Below are positions 55,848 through 64,000 of a stretch of DNA of 64,000 nt, piece by piece. A model generated the notes under the pieces. That model saw only the letters and a list, made by a program, of their open reading frames with translations. It was not told the origin of the DNA and searched no databases. Position numbers and translations under genes: made by a program. Source of the stretch: Halomonas sp. A11-A (GTDB lineage: Bacteria; Pseudomonadota; Gammaproteobacteria; Pseudomonadales; Halomonadaceae). Each line of letters opens with the position of its first letter. Within the stretch, counting starts at the first letter, position 1. The stretch covers positions 140,620 to 204,619 of the forward strand of contig NZ_QGTM01000004.1 of NCBI RefSeq assembly GCF_003182195.1, written 5' to 3'.

Positions 55848-56643
55848 CCGGCGCCGCCTCTGTCGATTCCCAGGCTCGCCCCCAGGCCAGCAGCTGCGGC
55901 AGCAGCGCCCGCTTGGCCTCGGCGCTCTCGGCCAGCTCCGCGAGCGCCGGCCCCTGCCAGGCAGGCAGCGCCAGCGGCGGGCAGCGCCCGTCCTCCAGCG
56001 CTAGCACCTCGCCGAGCGTCGCCTCCTCGCCGAACAGCAGCAGGCGCTCGGGCGACCAGCCTCGCCGGCGCGCGCCGGCGACAAAGGCCTGCAGCCCCTC
56101 GCGGGCCTCCTCCATGGGCTCGTGCACCGTCAGCCCCTCCTCCAGCGGCCAGCGGAAGGGCTGGAAGACCGGCAGCGGCGAGGCGATCCCGGCGGCGCGC
56201 AGCAGGTTGCCCAGCAGCTGAAGCTCGGCGCGCCCGGGCGGCCGCTCGCCGGCCAGCAGCAGCAGCCAGCGCCCCTCCAGGCAGGCCACCTGGAAGGCGA
56301 AGCGCAGCGGCTCCCGGGGGGCCAACGGCTCGGCGGGCACGGCCTCAACGGGCGCGGCCACTTCCTCCGCCGGGGGCGGCTCGAGCAGCGCCCTGGCCAT
56401 GCCGGGGCGTGGCGGGCGCGCCGCCCGCGGCGGTTCCGGCTCGGCCGGGCGCGTCGGGGCCGCCTCGCGGGCCTCATCCAGCAGCGCGTGCAGGCGCTCC
56501 CCGGGGGCCTCGGCGGGGGGCGCCTCGGGCAGCTCCCATTCGCAGGCCGGGGTCGGGCGGGCATTGGACAGCGCATAGCGCGCCACCCAGGCCGTCAGCC
56601 CCATGGCCTCCAGGTACTGGAGGCGCTGCGGCTCGGTGGTCAC
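55837..56643 (-). CDS. holD: Candidate DNA polymerase III psi subunit (HolD-like), enlarged
   Basis: A 268-residue protein I assign tentatively. The start, RLQYLEAMGLTAWVARYAL, matches the psi pattern LQQLGITQWSLR. WLLLLAGERPPGRAELQLLGNLLRA resembles the psi core strand and helix, and PALAELAESAEAKRALLPQL resembles the psi end. It overlaps rimI, as holD does in E. coli. It is about twice the E. coli length (137) owing to an Ala/Pro/Glu-rich stretch (about 38-110) and an extra block (about 170-235). Psi links the clamp loader chi subunit to tau/gamma. The GTG start overlaps the bolA stop (GTGA). Confidence 0.55.
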   Translation of the reverse strand: MTTEPQRLQYLEAMGLTAWVARYALSNARPTPACEWELPEAPPAEAPGERLHALLDEAREAAPTRPAEPEPPRAARPPRPGMARALLEPPPAEEVAAPVEAVPAEPLAPREPLRFAFQVACLEGRWLLLLAGERPPGRAELQLLGNLLRAAGIASPLPVFQPFRWPLEEGLTVHEPMEEAREGLQAFVAGARRRGWSPERLLLFGEEATLGEVLALEDGRCPPLALPAWQGPALAELAESAEAKRALLPQLLAWGRAWESTEAAPGEH

Positions 56644-56951
56644 GACTTACTGCCACCCCGACAGTCGGGGGAATCGGGCCGGCTCTGGCCGCTGGCCTGC
56701 CATTCGGCGGGGGTGTAGAGGTGCAGCGCCAGGGCGTGGACCGGGCCGGCCAGCTCATCGGCTAGCAGGGCATAGACCTGCTGGTGGCGCTTGACCGGCA
56801 TCAGCCCCTCGAGGCGCTCGGAGACGAGGGTGACCTTGAAGTGGGTCTCGGAGTTGGGCGGCACGTTGTGCCGATGGCTCTCGTTCTCCACCGCCAGAAA
56901 GACGGGCGCGAGGGCCTGCAACTTCTCTTCGATGGTGGCCTGAATACTCAT
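56640..56951 (-). CDS. bolA: BolA family protein
   Basis: A 103-residue protein with the BolA fold: EEKLQALAPVFLAVENESH, the conserved HRHNVPPNSETHFKVTLVSE with the iron-cluster-site histidines, then RLEGLMPVKRHQQVYALLAD and the C-terminal HALALHLYTPAEW. Closest to true BolA in length (105) and motif; such proteins bind monothiol glutaredoxin and affect cell shape and stress. The ATG at 56951 was chosen; the longer frame runs into the structured repeat. Confidence 0.95.
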   Translation of the reverse strand: MSIQATIEEKLQALAPVFLAVENESHRHNVPPNSETHFKVTLVSERLEGLMPVKRHQQVYALLADELAGPVHALALHLYTPAEWQASGQSRPDSPDCRGGSKS

Positions 56952-57053
56952 GGCGGCTTCCCCGGACTGAGTGAAAATGGAGGATGGACAGGTGAAGTGA
57001 AGGCCCCATTGTACCCGCTCTGCCGAGCGGTAACGATGCAGCTCACCGACACT

Positions 57054-57170
57054 GCTCGGGGCTGATCCGGCGGCAGGCCTCCGAGGAGGCGCTGTGAATA
57101 CCTCCCTGTACGCTACCGACGCCATCCATGGCGTAGGACCTCCTCTTCGGCCTACCCCCGGCGCCCCTCA
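57054..57170 (+). repeat. Structured dispersed element, copy 6
   Basis: Family copy between bolA (5' side) and the MFS gene. Outer stem GGCAGGCC/GGCCTACC, middle stem GAGGAGG/CCTCCTC, inner hairpin ACGCCA-tcca-TGGCGT, bulge GCTGTGAATACCTCCCTGTA plus CGCTAC. Its right arm overlaps the last codons and stop of the MFS gene (57152-57170). Confidence 0.85.
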
Positions 57171-58579
57171 AGGCGGTTTGCCTCATTGGAAAGCCGTCGC
57201 TCACGCTGGGCGGCGCCGGCCAGCGGCACCCGGGCCAGGCTCGCGCCCAGCGCCAGCAAGGTGGCCAGGGCGCCGAGCCAGAGCGTCGCCTGCAGCGGCA
57301 TGCCGGTGGCCAGGAAGGCGCCCACCAGGGCGACCCCCAGCGACTGCCCCACGGTGCGCGAGGTGCTCATGATGCCGGAGGCGTTGGCACTGCGCTCCCG
57401 GGGCACGGTGCTCATCAGCTCGCGGTTGTTGGGCGGCTGGAAGAGCCCGAAGCCGACCCCGCACAGCAGCATCCGCCACAGCACCGCAACCACCCCCGCC
57501 TCGGCGGGAAGGCGCGCTAGCAGCACGAGCCCCGCCAGCATGAGGGCGAGCCCGGCGCTGGGGAGCAGGCTGGGGTTCAGGCGATCGGCCAGGCGCCCGG
57601 CGCGCGGCCCCACCAGCATGATGGCCAGCGGCCAGGGGGTGAAGAGCCAGGCGGTCTCCAGGGGCGTGAAGCCCATCTCGCTCTGGAACAGAAAGGAGAG
57701 CGCCACGAAGGCGAGCCCCTGGCCCACGAAGGTGGTGCCCTGGGCCACCAGCGCCAGGCTGAAGCGCGGCTCACTGAAGATCGAGAGCGGCATCAGCGGA
57801 TGGCGGGCGCGCCGCTGGCGGCGCAGGAAGAGCAGCGCGGCCGCCACGCTCAGCGCCAACCAGGCGGCCACCTGCCCCGCCGGCATGCCGTGGCCGACGC
57901 CATCCATGGCCAGGAAGAAGCCGCACAGCATGGCCACCGAGAGCAGCGCCCCGGCCAGGTCAAAGCCGCCGCGGCGGCCCGCCTCCCGCGGCAGCGCCTT
58001 CCAGGCCAGCACCACGGCCACCGCCCCCAGCGGCAGGTGCAGGGCGAACAGCCAGGGCCAGTCGACCACCGAGAGCAGCACGCCGCCGATGGCCGGCCCC
58101 GCCGCGTAGCCGCCGGCCACCACCATGGCCGAGAGCCCCAGCGCCGAGCCCAGCAGGCGCGAGGGGAAGATGGAGCGGTAGAGCGAGGGCCCGATGGAGA
58201 GGGTCGCCGCCGCCCCCAGCCCCTGCAGGGCGCGGAACGCCAGCAGCGTCTCCAGACTGGTGGAGAGTGCGCAGCCCACGGAGGCCAGGGTGAAGATGCC
58301 CACCCCGGCCACGTAGATCCGCCGCCGGCTGACCAGCTCGCTGAGCGCGGCGAAGACCAGCAGGAAGGCGGCACAGCTGATCTGGAAGAGGTTGGTGACC
58401 CACACCGCCCGGGAGGCGGGCACCTCGAGCCCCGCCGCGATGGAGGGCAGCGCGATGTTGATCATGGTGGTATCCACCACCGCCATCAGGGTGCCGAGGA
58501 TCAGCGCCAGCACGGCCAGGCGCCGCTCGGGCCCCGGCAGGCCATCGTCGCCGGGGCGGGACTCAAAGAGTCGGCTCAT
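57152..58579 (-). CDS. MFS drug-exporter-type transporter, DHA2 (EmrB/QacA) family
   Basis: A 475-residue inner-membrane protein with about 14 hydrophobic helices. The family motif VDTTMINIALPSIAAGLEVP lies in the first helix region, with LSELVSRRRIYVAGVGIFTL after helix 2 and FRALQGLGAAATLSIGPSLY, the motif C region being AMVVAGGYAAGPAIGG. Substrate is unknown; no regulator is adjacent. The last residues and the stop come from the repeat copy at 57054, so the original C-terminus may have been replaced. Start at 58579 or 58591; the former has GGAAGATGG before it. Confidence 0.88.
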   Translation of the reverse strand: MSRLFESRPGDDGLPGPERRLAVLALILGTLMAVVDTTMINIALPSIAAGLEVPASRAVWVTNLFQISCAAFLLVFAALSELVSRRRIYVAGVGIFTLASVGCALSTSLETLLAFRALQGLGAAATLSIGPSLYRSIFPSRLLGSALGLSAMVVAGGYAAGPAIGGVLLSVVDWPWLFALHLPLGAVAVVLAWKALPREAGRRGGFDLAGALLSVAMLCGFFLAMDGVGHGMPAGQVAAWLALSVAAALLFLRRQRRARHPLMPLSIFSEPRFSLALVAQGTTFVGQGLAFVALSFLFQSEMGFTPLETAWLFTPWPLAIMLVGPRAGRLADRLNPSLLPSAGLALMLAGLVLLARLPAEAGVVAVLWRMLLCGVGFGLFQPPNNRELMSTVPRERSANASGIMSTSRTVGQSLGVALVGAFLATGMPLQATLWLGALATLLALGASLARVPLAGAAQRERRLSNEANRLEGRRG

Positions 58580-58607
58580 TCCATCTTCCATCGGGGGTCA
58601 ACACGAA

Positions 58608-58629
58608 GAAACCGGCCGGAGCCGGTTTC
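58608..58629 (-). terminator. Hairpin after the acidic unknown gene
   Basis: Perfect 9-base stem GAAACCGGC/GCCGGTTTC with loop TCCG on the minus strand, followed by TTCGTGTT, 24 bases after the stop at 58654. Confidence 0.65.
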
Positions 58630-58653
58630 ATGGTGCCAGGTTTCGGACAGAGC

Positions 58654-59040
58654 CTAGTCCTGGTCGACGTCCATCAGCAGCGAGTCGTCGACCTCGGAGA
58701 TCTCGAGGGCCGCCTCGTCGTCGAGGTCGATGGCCAGGTAGCTGTGCTCCACCTGCAGGAAGCGCTGGAACAGCGGCCAGTCGATGGTCTCGGGCCACTG
58801 GCGCTCGTCCTCTTCCCAGGCACGCAGCTCCGTCTCGAGGATCTCGAGGTAGCGCTCGCGCACGAAGCCCTCCAGGGCCTCCGGGGTGTCCATCTCGGGA
58901 ATCAGATAGACCGTGCTTTCGCGCTCGACGTCGGCCAGGGCGATGTCGTCATCCCCCATCGTCGGCTCAAGGGCATTGATCCAGTCCACGAAATGCTGGG
59001 TAGGGCGGACGCTCAGGGCAGAGCGGTTGAGCAGTTTCAT
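58654..59040 (-). CDS. Acidic conserved-looking protein of unknown function
   Basis: A 128-residue soluble, strongly acidic protein. It starts MKLLNRSALSVRPTQHFVDW, has a middle GFVRERYLEILETELRAWEE and ends in a very acidic DDEAALEISEVDDSLLMDVD. GGAG lies 6 bases before the ATG. I recall similar MKLLNRSALVVRPK-type proteins in other gammaproteobacteria but no function. It stands alone between the MFS gene and the REP block, with its own terminator. Confidence 0.8.
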   Translation of the reverse strand: MKLLNRSALSVRPTQHFVDWINALEPTMGDDDIALADVERESTVYLIPEMDTPEALEGFVRERYLEILETELRAWEEDERQWPETIDWPLFQRFLQVEHSYLAIDLDDEAALEISEVDDSLLMDVDQD

Positions 59041-59158
59041 GGTGGTCTCCTCGACGTCGAAACGATGTCCATTATGGGTGCTGGCCGCGGGGTTTACCAA
59101 TGCTTCCCGCCTCTTCCCGATGGCTGGCGTCATGGCCCCCTGGGGCCACGACGCTTGG

Positions 59159-59470
59159 GCGACTGGTAGGAGGCTTGGGGCGACTGGTGAGAGGCTTGGG
59201 CGACTGGTGGGAGATCGGCTCCGCTCGTAAGGCTTGAGACGACTGGTGGGAGATCGGCTCCGTTCGTAAGGCTTGAGACGACTGGTGGGAGATCGGCTCT
59301 GCCGGGCGAATGGCGCCGCAGGCGCCCCGGCGGTGTTGCTAGCGTTGGCGCATGCCGCCAGGAGCCCTTCGGTCTCCATTCGCCGGGCGGAGCCCAGCTC
59401 CCACAAAACCCCGGCGCCCTTCCCACAAAACCCGGCACCCTTCCCACAAAAAACCGGCGCCCCTCATGCC
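59159..59470. repeat. REPIN-like repeat block B between the acidic gene and lysS
   Basis: The core 59270-59410 differs from block A at three bases in 141. Before it, GACTGGTGGGAG-type half units start at 59161, 59182, 59202, 59241 and 59280 (steps of 21, 20, 39 and 39), showing local tandem growth. After it, CCCACAAAAC-type ends are repeated three times to 59460. No gene is present in 59041-59490. Confidence 0.8.
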
Positions 59471-59490
59471 CGGCAACCGGCAGGCACTCC

Positions 59491-61032
59491 TTACTCCACC
59501 TCCGGCCTCATCGCGGGGAACAGCAACACATCGCGGATCGAGGCGCTGTCGGTCAACAGCATCACCAGGCGGTCGATGCCGATGCCCTCGCCCGCGGTGG
59601 GCGGCAGGCCGACCTCCAGGGCGCGCACGTAGTCGGCATCAAAGTACATCGCCTCGTCGTCGCCGGCCTCCTTCTCCGCCACCTGCTCGCGGAAGCGCTC
59701 GGCCTGGTCCTCGGCGTCGTTGAGCTCCGAGAAGCCGTTGGCGATCTCGCGGCCGCCGACGAAGAACTCGAAGCGCTCGGTGACGAAGGGGTTAGCATCC
59801 TTGCGCCGCGCCAGGGGGCTCACCTCGGTGGGGTACTCGGTCACGAAGGTGGGCTGCTTGAGGCGGTGCTCCACGGTCTTCTCGAAGATCTCGATCTGGA
59901 TCTTGCCCAGGCCCCAGCCATCCTTGACGTCGATGTCCAGGCGCTCGGCGATCTGGCGGGCGGCGGCCTCGTCGGCCAGCGCCTCGGCGTGGATGTCCGG
60001 GTTGTACTCGAGGATCGAGTCGAACACGGTGATGCGCTTCAGCGGGCTGCCGAAATCGTACTCGTAGTGCTCGAGCACCTCGCCTTCGCTATTGCGCACG
60101 GTGTTGACCACGGTGGTGGTACCCAGCACCTCCTGGGTGATCGCGCGCAGCATCTCCTCGGTGAGATCCATCAGGTCGTGGTAGTCCGCGTAGGCCTGGT
60201 AGAACTCGATCATGGTGAACTCGGGGTTGTGCCGAGTGGAGAGCCCTTCGTTGCGGAAGTTGCGGTTGATCTCGAAGACCTTCTCGAAGCCCCCCACCAC
60301 CAGGCGCTTGAGATAGAGCTCAGGCGCGATGCGCAGGAACATGTCGATATCCAGCGCGTTGTGGTGAGTCTTGAAGGGGCGCGCGGTGGCGCCGCCGGGG
60401 ATCGCCTGCAGCATGGGGGTCTCGACCTCCATGTAGCCGCGCGCCTCGAAGAAGCGGCGCATGGCGCTGATCACCCCGGCGCGGGTCTCGAACACCTGGC
60501 GCGAGTCCGGGTTCATGATCAGGTCCACGTAGCGCTGGCGGTAGCGCGCCTCGAGATCGGTGAGGCCGTGGAACTTGTCCGGCAGCGGGCGCAGGCTCTT
60601 GGTGAGCAGCTTCGCCTCCACCATCATCACGTAGAGGTCGCCCTTGCCGGACTTGTGCACCGGCCCGCGCGCCGCGACGATGTCGCCGATATCCCAGCCC
60701 TTGATCTCCTCGAGGGTCTCCGCCGGCAGGCCCTTCTTGTCGACGTAGAGCTGGATCTGGCCGCTGACGTCCTGGATGACGACGAAGGGCCCGCGCTTGC
60801 GCATGATGCGTCCGGCCACGCTGGCCTGGCGCTCCAGCGCCTCCAGCTCGTCCTTCTCCTTGTCGCCCAGCTCAGCGATCAGCTCGGCGGCATGGCTATC
60901 GCGACGGAAGTCGTTGGGGAAGGCGCTCTCGCCGCGCTCGGCGGCACGCTCACGGCGCGCGGCCAGCTTGGCACGGCGCTCGGCGATCAGGCGGTTCTCG
61001 TCCTGCTGCGGGGAGGGGCTCTCGTTGGCCAT
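59491..61032 (-). CDS. lysS: Lysyl-tRNA synthetase, class II
   Basis: Charges tRNA(Lys). The 513-residue protein has the N-terminal OB fold ([20 protein letters not shown]), the class II core with motif 2 [22 protein letters not shown] and motif 3 [16 protein letters not shown]. Length is near E. coli LysS (505). The ATG at 61032 has AGGT upstream; an ATG five codons earlier is less well placed. It follows prfB by 96 bases, the conserved prfB-lysS pair. Confidence 0.98.
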   Translation of the reverse strand: MANESPSPQQDENRLIAERRAKLAARRERAAERGESAFPNDFRRDSHAAELIAELGDKEKDELEALERQASVAGRIMRKRGPFVVIQDVSGQIQLYVDKKGLPAETLEEIKGWDIGDIVAARGPVHKSGKGDLYVMMVEAKLLTKSLRPLPDKFHGLTDLEARYRQRYVDLIMNPDSRQVFETRAGVISAMRRFFEARGYMEVETPMLQAIPGGATARPFKTHHNALDIDMFLRIAPELYLKRLVVGGFEKVFEINRNFRNEGLSTRHNPEFTMIEFYQAYADYHDLMDLTEEMLRAITQEVLGTTTVVNTVRNSEGEVLEHYEYDFGSPLKRITVFDSILEYNPDIHAEALADEAAARQIAERLDIDVKDGWGLGKIQIEIFEKTVEHRLKQPTFVTEYPTEVSPLARRKDANPFVTERFEFFVGGREIANGFSELNDAEDQAERFREQVAEKEAGDDEAMYFDADYVRALEVGLPPTAGEGIGIDRLVMLLTDSASIRDVLLFPAMRPEVE

Positions 61033-61089
61033 TTCGCTACCTGTCATCAAATTGGGCTGGGGCGGGAAAACGGTGGCGGGACGGGCACA

Positions 61090-61140
61090 TTCACGGCGAG
61101 GCCCATCGCCCCGCCGTGAACGGCAGGGCTATAGGCCCTG
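61090..61140. other. Hairpins in the prfB-lysS gap
   Basis: TTCACGGCG (61090-61098) pairs with CGCCGTGAA (61112-61120), and a second palindrome CAGGGC/GCCCTG spans the prfB stop. No U run, so transcript processing or partial termination is possible. Confidence 0.4.
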
Positions 61141-62227
61141 TTTGAGGCTGGCGACGATGAACTGGTCCAGGTCGCCGTCCAGCACCTTGTCGCAGTTGCT
61201 GGTCTGCACACCGGTACGCAGGTCCTTGATGCGCTGGTCGTCCAGCACGTAGGAGCGGATCTGGCTGCCCCAGCCGATATCGGCCTTGGAGTCCTCCGCC
61301 TCCTGCTTGGCGGCGTTGCGCTTCTCCATCTCGTGCTCCCACAGCCTCGCCTTGAGCTGCTTCATGGCGAAGTCGCGGTTGGCGTGCTGGCTGCGCTGGC
61401 TCTGGCAGGCCACCACGATGCCGGTGGGCTCGTGGGTGATCCGCACCGCCGAGTCGGTGGTGTTGACGTGCTGGCCGCCGGCGCCGCTGGAGCGGTAGGT
61501 ATCGACGCGCAGGTCCGCCGGGTTGATCTCGACCTCGAAGCTGTCGTCGATCTCCGGTGACAGGAACACCGAGCAGAAGGAGGTGTGGCGGCGGCCGCCG
61601 GAATCGAACGGGCTCTTGCGCACCAGGCGGTGCACGCCGGTCTCGGTGCGCAGCCAGCCGAAGGCGTGGTCGCCCTGGATATGCACCGTGGCCGACTTGA
61701 TGCCCGCCACCTCGCCGGCGGAGAGCTCGGTGATCTCGGCCTTGAAGCCATGATGCTCGGCCCAGCGCAGGTACATGCGCAGCAGCATGTTGGCCCAGTC
61801 CTGGGCCTCGGTGCCGCCGGAACCCGACTGGATATCCAGGTAGGCGTTGTTGGCATCCATCTCGCCGGAGAACATGCGACGGAACTCGAGCTTCTCGAGG
61901 CTCGCCTGCATGCCGTCGAGCTCCTTCTGGACCTCGTCGGCCGTGGCCTGATCCTCCTCCATCTCGGCGAGCTCCAGCAGGTCACGGCTGTCCGCCAGGC
62001 CCTGCTCCAGCTCGTCGATGGTCTCGACGATCAGCTCCAGCGAGGCGCGCTCCTTGCCGAGTTTCTGGGCATAGTCCGGATCGTTCCAGATGCCCGGGTC
62101 CTCGAGCTCCCGGGAGACTTCCTCTAGCCGGTCTTTCTTCTCGGCATAGTCAAAGATACCCCCTCAGGACATCTGTCCGCTCAGACAGGTCCTTGATGAG
62201 GTTGTGGATGGGGTTGGTTTCCAGCAT
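61129..62227 (-). CDS. prfB: Peptide chain release factor 2, with programmed +1 frameshift
   Basis: Recognises UGA and UAA stops. The first 25 codons (62227-62153, [20 protein letters not shown]...) end at an in-frame UGA; translation shifts by +1 at CUU-UGA-C and continues as DYAEKKDRL to the stop at 61129. The joined product is 365 residues, as in E. coli. The codon-recognition SPF motif is in [14 protein letters not shown] and the GGQ catalytic motif in [14 protein letters not shown]. The split frame is normal for prfB and is not damage. Confidence 0.98.
62146..62166 (-). promoter_or_regulatory. prfB autoregulatory frameshift site
   Basis: On the minus strand AGGGGGT (an internal Shine-Dalgarno) followed by ATCTTTGAC: the slippery CUU, the UGA stop and the C after it. 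When RF2 is low the ribosome slips +1 and full RF2 is made. All three classic elements are present. Confidence 0.97.
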
Positions 62228-62313
62228 GGCTCACTCGCCTGAATCTGCAGTGGAAAAGCGGCCGCCGCGGTGCGGCATCGCGCCTGGGCCGCGGCGGCTC
62301 GGAAAAGTCGTCC

Positions 62314-62319
62314 ATTGTA
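62314..62319 (-). promoter_or_regulatory. Possible -10 of prfB-lysS
   Basis: TACAAT on the minus strand, about 87 bases before the prfB ATG; no convincing -35 at 16-18 bases upstream. Confidence 0.35.
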
Positions 62320-62385
62320 GCGAACCTGACGCCACCCCGCATCCGCCGCGGCGCGGCTTCCGGGCCTGCCCCAAGCCCAGACGCG

Positions 62386-62411
62386 GGAAACCCGGCCGAA
62401 GCCGGGTTTCC
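62386..62411 (-). terminator. Terminator after the FadL-type gene
   Basis: Perfect 11-base stem GGAAACCCGGC/GCCGGGTTTCC with a TTCG tetraloop on the minus strand, 26 bases after the stop at 62437. The stem ends in TTTCC rather than a clean U tract. Confidence 0.75.
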
Positions 62412-62436
62412 TTGGTTTCGCTTGGCTGGGTATCGC

Positions 62437-63567
62437 TCAGAAGCGGTAGGACAGCTGGGCGCCGAAGCCATGGGCCTCATTCTTGTAGTCGGCGGAGTAG
62501 GTGGAGGTAACATTCGGAACGGGCAGGGTCTCGTGATCCTGCCGACTCTGATCAACCTGAGTGCCCCGCTCGGTCAGGTAGGAGTAGGCAAAGTCCAGGG
62601 TCAGATCATCGGTGGGGCTCCAGCCCGCACCGATGGAGAAGATACGGCGATCATCGGACGGAATCCGCGCACTGCGGAATCGGTCGCTGGTCGGCGTGAA
62701 GTCCAGGGTAATACCGGCGCGCAGCGCCAGCTGCGGATTGAGCTGATACTCGCCGCCCAGTGAATAAGCCCAAGCATTTGAGTAACTTTGCGGCTCTTCT
62801 GTAATCACTTCCCCATTATTAGGATCTATCACACGAATTTGTTCAAACTGGCTCCAACGTGTCCATGACGCGCCGGCCATCAGCTTCAGGCGATCTGTCA
62901 TCTGCTGGGTAGCAGAGAAGTTGACGGTCTCTGGTGTAGTCAGATCCAGCTTAGCGTCTCTTTGAAGCCTTTCTGGTGCTTGCAAATCAAGCAGCCCTGT
63001 AGGATCAGTGGCTCGATAGTCACCGGTAAGGGTATAGCTGACTTTGGACCGATAGGTCAGTCCCAGCGTAGTCTCGGGCACAGGCTGGAACATCACGCCC
63101 AGATTATAACCCCATCCATCATCGTCACCTTCGATCCTTGCATCAAGGTCAGCATCGGGGCTACCGGCTACAAAGGGATTGGCCACCTGTCGATGCAGCT
63201 CCCCATCTACCCGGTTATAGGTGATGCCCGCACCAATCGCCCACTGCTCATTGAAGCGGTAGGAGACCGTCGGCTGGGCGCTGATCACCCTCAGCTCGGT
63301 ATAGTTGCCAAGATTGCTCCCGATAAAGCCATCCTCGTAGTCGGTCTTGGAGCCAAAGGGCGCGTAGACGCCGAAGCCGAAGGCCAGCCGCTCATTCACC
63401 GGCTGAGCATAAAAGGCAAAAGGCACCAGGGTACCGGGCACGATATCCCCATCTGAAGAGCCCGTAATGTTTTGCGAAAATGGCTGCGGGCTCTCACCTG
63501 AAAGGTCAACACCAGTGCGGCTTGCAGAGGCATTTTTAATATCCCTAGCGTCTCCCCACTTTTCCAC
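62437..63567 (-). pseudogene. FadL/OmpP1-type outer-membrane transporter, 5' end lost
   Basis: About 376 residues of a FadL-family long-chain fatty-acid or hydrocarbon porin: PGTLVPFAFYAQPVNERLAF, FGVYAPFGSKTDYEDGFIGS, then many amphipathic strands and a terminal strand ending in FGAQLSYRF. Missing are the signal peptide and the N-terminal hatch with its NPAG motif, about 70-80 residues. Upstream the frame runs into insertion-sequence DNA and stops at 63643-63645. The only starts are internal (GTG 63567), so no exported protein is expected. The junction lies somewhere in 63540-63600 and cannot be fixed without the intact sequence. Less G/C-biased than its neighbours. Confidence 0.85.
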
Positions 63568-63675
63568 AGGCGGTGCTGTAACTGCCTGAATAGCGTTGAA
63601 AATTTCAGTGCTATCAACGAGATCGGGGCTTTCCCGCCGGTATCATGTTGTTACTCCTAACACCATGAACCAAAA

Positions 63676-63688
63676 GGAAAACCCCGAT
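63676..63688 (+). promoter_or_regulatory. Transposase ribosome-binding site inside an inverted repeat
   Basis: GGAAAACCCCGAT here carries the AAGGA ribosome-binding site and overlaps the ATG. It can pair with ATCGGGGCTTTCC at 63622-63634 (12 of 13 bases). A transcript starting upstream, including read-in, could hide the start codon. Confidence 0.5.
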
Positions 63689-64000
63689 GCTTCAAGATGC
63701 CAAAGACCGCGCCAAATGGAAAGCTCGCCTGATCGACTGGTGTGACGACCTGTCGGATCACCTCGCTCGGCCCGTCGTGAAGCTGGCGGCAGAAACGCTT
63801 TTTGGCATCCTGGCCAGCGGTAGTTTGCGCCAGGCCGAGATCGCCCGCGCCTTGAAGGAACCCTGTCGGCTGCACCACACGCAGAAGCGGTTGTCGCGCA
63901 TGCTGTCCCGGCACAGCGAGCTTGCCTGGGCCGCGGAGCAACTGCAGCTCCAGCGGATCACGCCCTACATCACCGATGACATGGTGCTGGCCATCGATCC
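63687..64000 (+). CDS. Transposase, N-terminal part, runs off the window
   Basis: 104 codons are visible: it begins MLQDAKDRAKWKARLIDWCD, with VVKLAAETLFGILASGSLRQ and ITPYITDDMVLAIDP. The final AIDP is likely the first catalytic aspartate region of a DDE transposase of the IS4-like group; the exact family is uncertain. AAGGA lies 8 bases before the ATG. Orientation is opposite to the FadL gene it interrupts. Confidence 0.8.
   Translation, partial: MLQDAKDRAKWKARLIDWCDDLSDHLARPVVKLAAETLFGILASGSLRQAEIARALKEPCRLHHTQKRLSRMLSRHSELAWAAEQLQLQRITPYITDDMVLAID

Larger units (their letters stand above)
63541..64000 (+). mobile_element. Insertion sequence, left part only
   Basis: Starts somewhere in 63541-63600 and runs beyond the window. 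It interrupts the FadL gene. The left part holds no obvious gene until the transposase ATG at 63687, and a strong inverted repeat (63622-63634 with 63676-63688) lies just before it. A CTAG at 63545 near the junction could be a target site, but the other end is needed to show a duplication. Confidence 0.75.

Noticed and set aside
61129..62227. prfB as a frameshifted pseudogene
   Set aside because: The shift is at the canonical regulated site and the joined length is the standard 365 residues.

Overview
The window is a stretch of core chromosome from a GC-rich gammaproteobacterium, most likely a Halomonas or close relative (Halomonadaceae). This rests on gene order, on the Pseudomonas-type DapD next to DapC and DapE, on very strong G/C use at third codon positions, and on the protein sequences as I recognise them; no search was run. 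About 50 protein genes are supported. I found no rRNA, tRNA, CRISPR array, prophage or replication origin.

Layout. 1-2697: 3' part of ppx, convergent with tilS. 2838-10838, minus strand: accA, dnaE, rnhB, lpxB, lpxA, fabZ. 10944-14887, minus strand: lpxD, skp, bamA, so the lipid A and outer-membrane assembly genes form one block. 15146-22635, minus strand: rseP, dxr, cdsA, uppS, frr, pyrH, tsf, rpsB (envelope lipid precursors plus translation factors). 22934-30930, plus strand: map, glnD, then a lysine/diaminopimelate cluster dapC, an ArsC/Spx-like gene, dapD, dapE and a small unknown gene. 31006-39265: a membrane-anchored cold-shock-domain protein, slyX, trxB, acnA, NAD-malic enzyme and a YeeE/YedE sulfur transporter. 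39480-44700, minus strand: trpS, a thioesterase, rlmI, mutM, rpmG, rpmB, radC. 44825-49727, plus strand: coaBC, dut, algC, argB, slmA. 49995-54172, minus strand: rpoH, ftsX, ftsE, ftsY; then rsmD and zapB on plus. 55281-62227, minus strand: rimI, a HolD-like gene, bolA, an MFS exporter, an acidic unknown protein, lysS and prfB (with the classic +1 frameshift). The right edge holds a FadL-type porin gene cut off by an insertion sequence whose transposase runs off the window.

Many genes are translationally coupled by 4-11 base overlaps, and several use GTG or TTG starts (lpxA, rnhB, rseP, dxr, cdsA, frr, rimI, the HolD-like gene).

The unexplained content lies between the genes. The strongest candidate for something undescribed is a family of six dispersed elements of about 110-125 bp (near 3922, 7653, 15000, 26438, 31831, 57054). 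Their three nested stems change in a compensating way from copy to copy, while a bulged segment in the middle stays nearly constant. A second family resembles Pseudomonas REPINs and occurs as two 141 bp copies (49803 and 59270) differing at three bases. Two further single foldback elements lie at 2732-2823 and 36093-36235. Repeats inside genes include a 16-copy hexanucleotide in ftsY and a 3 x 27 bp minisatellite in dapC.
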